Part shown: positions 61,956 to 64,000 of the stretch, piece by piece
How the letters are laid out: each line of letters starts with the position of its first letter
Position numbering within the stretch: position 1 is the stretch's first letter
DNA from: Opacimonas sp002292215
GTDB lineage: Bacteria > Pseudomonadota > Gammaproteobacteria > Enterobacterales > Alteromonadaceae
Assembly: GCA_943846745.1 (NCBI GenBank)
Contig: OX044360.1
Coordinates: forward strand, 1,054,001-1,118,000
Length of the DNA stretch: 64,000 bases
Direction of reading: 5' to 3'
Translations under genes and position numbers: made by a program
Notes under the pieces: generated by a model
Told to the model about the DNA's origin: nothing
Seen by the model: the letters and a program-made list of their open reading frames with translations, nothing else
Databases searched by the model: none

Positions 61956-63461
61956 ATGGATACGGGCGTTTTCATTTCACTAGGGCTATATTTTACCGTT
62001 ATGCTCGGTATAGGCTTATTTGCTTATCGCAATAGTGAAGCGAATGTTGAAGGCTATTTACTTGGTGGTAGACAGCTTTCCCCTGCAGTAACAGCCCTTT
62101 CGGCTGGTGCATCGGACATGAGCGGTTGGATGTTAATGGGTGTGCCGGGCGCGATGTTTATCGCCGGTATGTCATCAAGCTGGATTGGCATTGGACTCGT
62201 CATTGGTGCATGGTGTAATTATAAATATGTCGCTCCGCGATTACGTGTGTATACCGAAGTGGCGAACAACGCCATTACCATCCCTGATTACTTTTCTGAA
62301 CGTTTTATCGACACCAGTCACGTTTTACGGATCATCTCTGCATTAGTTATTATTTTATTTTTCACACTCTACACGTCATCTGGCGTCGTTGCTGGCGGAA
62401 AATTATTTGAATCATCATTTGGTTTAGATTATCAACTCGGCGTATTTATTACTGCAGGTGTGGTGGTTGCATATACCTTGTTTGGTGGTTTTATGGCCGT
62501 GAGCCTGACTGATTTTGTACAAGGTTGTATCATGTTTATCGCTTTGATCTTGGTCCCTACCGTAGTTGTGTTTGAACTGGGTGGGATTAACCACACTATC
62601 ACTGCGATAAATGCTATCGATCCCAATTATTTTTCTCTGTTTAATGCCGTTGGCAGTATGGATAGCATCGGCATTATTGCGATCATTTCATTGATGGCAT
62701 GGGGTTTAGGCTATTTTGGTCAACCTCACATCATTGTTCGCTTTATGGCGTTACGAGATGTAAAAGACATGCCAGTTGCGCGACGTATTGGTATGAGCTG
62801 GATGATTATTGCGTTATTTGGAGCTTTTGCCACTGGACTATTTGGTATGGTGTATGCCACCGAAAATAACCTCCAAGTAGATGATCCAGAAACCATATTT
62901 ATTATGCTCTCACAGTTACTGTTCCACCCTTTAATTGCGGGCTTTTTACTTGCGGCTATTTTAGCCGCGATCATGAGTACGATTTCATCGCAGCTTTTAG
63001 TAACATCTAGCTCATTGGTTAACGATATATATGAAGTGGTCCTGCGAAAAGATGCTACGCAACGAGAGCTAGTGTTGGCCAGTCGACTGGCAGTATTAGC
63101 CGTTGCTATTGTCGCTATCTTACTTGCTTTGGGTGAAAACAAATCGATATTAAGCTTAGTCAGTAATGCATGGGCTGGATTTGGCGCCGCTTTTGGACCA
63201 CTTATTTTACTCAGTCTATATCGTCAAGATATCTCCAAAATTGCAGCACTAGCTGGAATCATATCCGGTACCGTAACGATTTTAATATGGATGAACATTC
63301 CCTATGGTGACGGTCAAACACTCTCAGCTTGGATGTTTGAATTGCTACCAGGCTTCGTGATTAGCACTATGATGATCTTATTGTTCACTAAATTGTATCC
63401 CAATTCAGAACCAATGGTAGCCGAGCACTTTAAAGCCATGAACGCTAAGTTGAAAAATTAA
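61956..63461 (+). CDS. putP: Sodium/proline symporter
   Basis: A 501-residue member of the sodium:solute symporter family with about 13 membrane segments. Signature stretches include GYLLGGRQLSPAVTALSAGA, SDMSGWMLMGVPGAMF (helix 2 with sodium-binding residues), TLFGGFMAVSLTDFVQGCIM and LAAIMSTISSQLLVTSSSLV. Length equals E. coli PutP (502). It imports proline for catabolism or osmoprotection. AAAGGCGA lies upstream of the ATG. No putA is in the window. A terminator follows. Confidence 0.93.
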   Translation: MDTGVFISLGLYFTVMLGIGLFAYRNSEANVEGYLLGGRQLSPAVTALSAGASDMSGWMLMGVPGAMFIAGMSSSWIGIGLVIGAWCNYKYVAPRLRVYTEVANNAITIPDYFSERFIDTSHVLRIISALVIILFFTLYTSSGVVAGGKLFESSFGLDYQLGVFITAGVVVAYTLFGGFMAVSLTDFVQGCIMFIALILVPTVVVFELGGINHTITAINAIDPNYFSLFNAVGSMDSIGIIAIISLMAWGLGYFGQPHIIVRFMALRDVKDMPVARRIGMSWMIIALFGAFATGLFGMVYATENNLQVDDPETIFIMLSQLLFHPLIAGFLLAAILAAIMSTISSQLLVTSSSLVNDIYEVVLRKDATQRELVLASRLAVLAVAIVAILLALGENKSILSLVSNAWAGFGAAFGPLILLSLYRQDISKIAALAGIISGTVTILIWMNIPYGDGQTLSAWMFELLPGFVISTMMILLFTKLYPNSEPMVAEHFKAMNAKLKN

Positions 63462-63520
63462 TAAAATAATCATCATCGATTAGCACGGGTGTGTATCGAT
63501 AAAAACCATATCTCAACTTT

Positions 63521-63546
63521 AAAGCCCCTATTTTTAGGGGCTTTGT
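63521..63546 (+). terminator. Terminator after putP
   Basis: AAAGCCCCTA pairs with TAGGGGCTTT around a four-T loop, ending in TTTGTT. Confidence 0.75.
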
Positions 63547-63692
63547 TACTACCTGAATACATTTCCCTCCCCCTTAATTTATTTGTAATAAATTAACACT
63601 CTTTCTAATAGCTAAACGGCATACTTCTTTTTTTATATATTGTGCTATTGTAAGTATAGAACTAATTAGCATAACATTAATGGAAAATTGTA

Positions 63693-64000
63693 ATGACTGA
63701 TACCATCACCCATTTGAAACAACTTGAAGCGGAAAGTATTCATATATTCCGTGAAGTCGCAGCAGAATTTGATAACCCAGTGATGCTTTACTCTGTCGGT
63801 AAAGATTCGTCTGTGTTATTGCATCTTGCTCGCAAAGCCTTTGCCCCAGGTAAAATCCCCTTTCCATTATTACATGTTGATACCACATGGAAATTTCGCG
63901 AGATGATTGAATTTCGTGACCGTATGGCAGATAAGCACAATCTTGATTTGCTTGTCCATATCAACCAAGAAGGGGTGGATGATGGTGTTGGACCATTTTC
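63693..64000 (+). CDS. cysD: Sulfate adenylyltransferase subunit 2, N-terminal part (cut by window edge)
   Basis: CysD with CysN makes adenosine phosphosulfate from sulfate and ATP in sulfate assimilation. The open frame from ATG at 63693 gives 102 codons: THLKQLEAESIHIFREVAAE, then the PP-loop-like YSVGKDSSVLLHLARKAF, then LLHVDTTWKFREMIEFRD, HINQEGVDDGVGPF, matching bacterial CysD. TGGA lies about 8 bases upstream. The gene continues past the window, where cysN would be expected. Confidence 0.95.
   Translation, partial: MTDTITHLKQLEAESIHIFREVAAEFDNPVMLYSVGKDSSVLLHLARKAFAPGKIPFPLLHVDTTWKFREMIEFRDRMADKHNLDLLVHINQEGVDDGVGPF

Overview
The window reads as a chromosome segment of a marine-type gammaproteobacterium, most likely in the order Alteromonadales. 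The base composition is moderately AT-rich by eye. Protein sequences sit close to Shewanella and E. coli relatives, and several gene neighbourhoods are classic for the class: ybgC-tolQRAB-pal-cpoB next to tRNA-Lys and nadA, aspS-nudB-ruvCAB, rpsP-rimM-trmD-rplS beside ffh, and ypjD and the CNNM gene beside ffh. The genus cannot be fixed from this sequence alone. Most of the window is ordinary housekeeping DNA. No phage, insertion sequence, integrase or CRISPR array is visible.

Layout. 1-3.8 kb: the 5' part of pfkA, L-lactate dehydrogenase lldD with a divergent LysR regulator, a short Gre-like factor, and a SirB2-like membrane protein. 3.8-9.8 kb is the most accessory part: a glutaredoxin-like protein, an AT-rich Prx6-type peroxiredoxin, a large lipoprotein, and a FadL-type outer-membrane protein. 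These are interleaved with copies of a roughly 160-bp repeat that carries the 3' end of tRNA-Ser plus a terminator hairpin. The region ends at tRNA-Ser(GGA) and a degenerate second copy of it. 9.9-21.3 kb: nadA, two tRNA-Lys genes, the complete Tol-Pal operon, ruvCAB, nudB and aspS, all on the minus strand. 21.5-26.4 kb: a GlrK/GlrR-type two-component system and a membrane GGDEF-EAL protein. 26.6-32.6 kb: an iron-uptake locus, with a TonB-dependent receptor convergent to an FbpABC-type ferric transporter and Fur-box-like palindromes at both outer promoters. 32.8-37.6 kb: yciH, a dual-receiver response regulator, pheA, then tyrA and aroF (aromatic amino acids) with a TyrR-type box. 37.9-44.6 kb: rplS-trmD-rimM-rpsP, ffh, ypjD, a CNNM transporter, a small unknown protein and sixA. 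44.8-51.1 kb: an M16 metallopeptidase with no canonical start codon, and fadIJ behind a FadR-like site. 51.3-58.6 kb: a six-gene MoxR/DUF58/DUF4381/BatA/BatB/BatD cluster. 58.7-64 kb: a DUF885 lipoprotein peptidase, an ECF sigma factor with its DUF3379 partner, putP, and the 5' part of cysD.

How the genes work together. Tol-Pal couples outer-membrane constriction to cell division. RuvABC resolves recombination junctions. The aro/tyr/phe genes supply tyrosine and phenylalanine from chorismate. The TonB receptor and Fbp transporter move iron across the two membranes. FadIJ, together with the FadL-like porin, would serve fatty-acid use. The MoxR-Bat cluster is probably a chaperone and envelope-stress assembly at the inner membrane.

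No wholly new multi-gene system could be demonstrated. The signals most worth following are: the tRNA-Ser-tail repeat modules; the pheA leader, where a hairpin holds the Shine-Dalgarno of a Met-Phe-stop mini-ORF; the M16 gene with a probable ATT start; the hairpin abutting the sigma-factor start codon; and a candidate small RNA between ybgC and ruvB.
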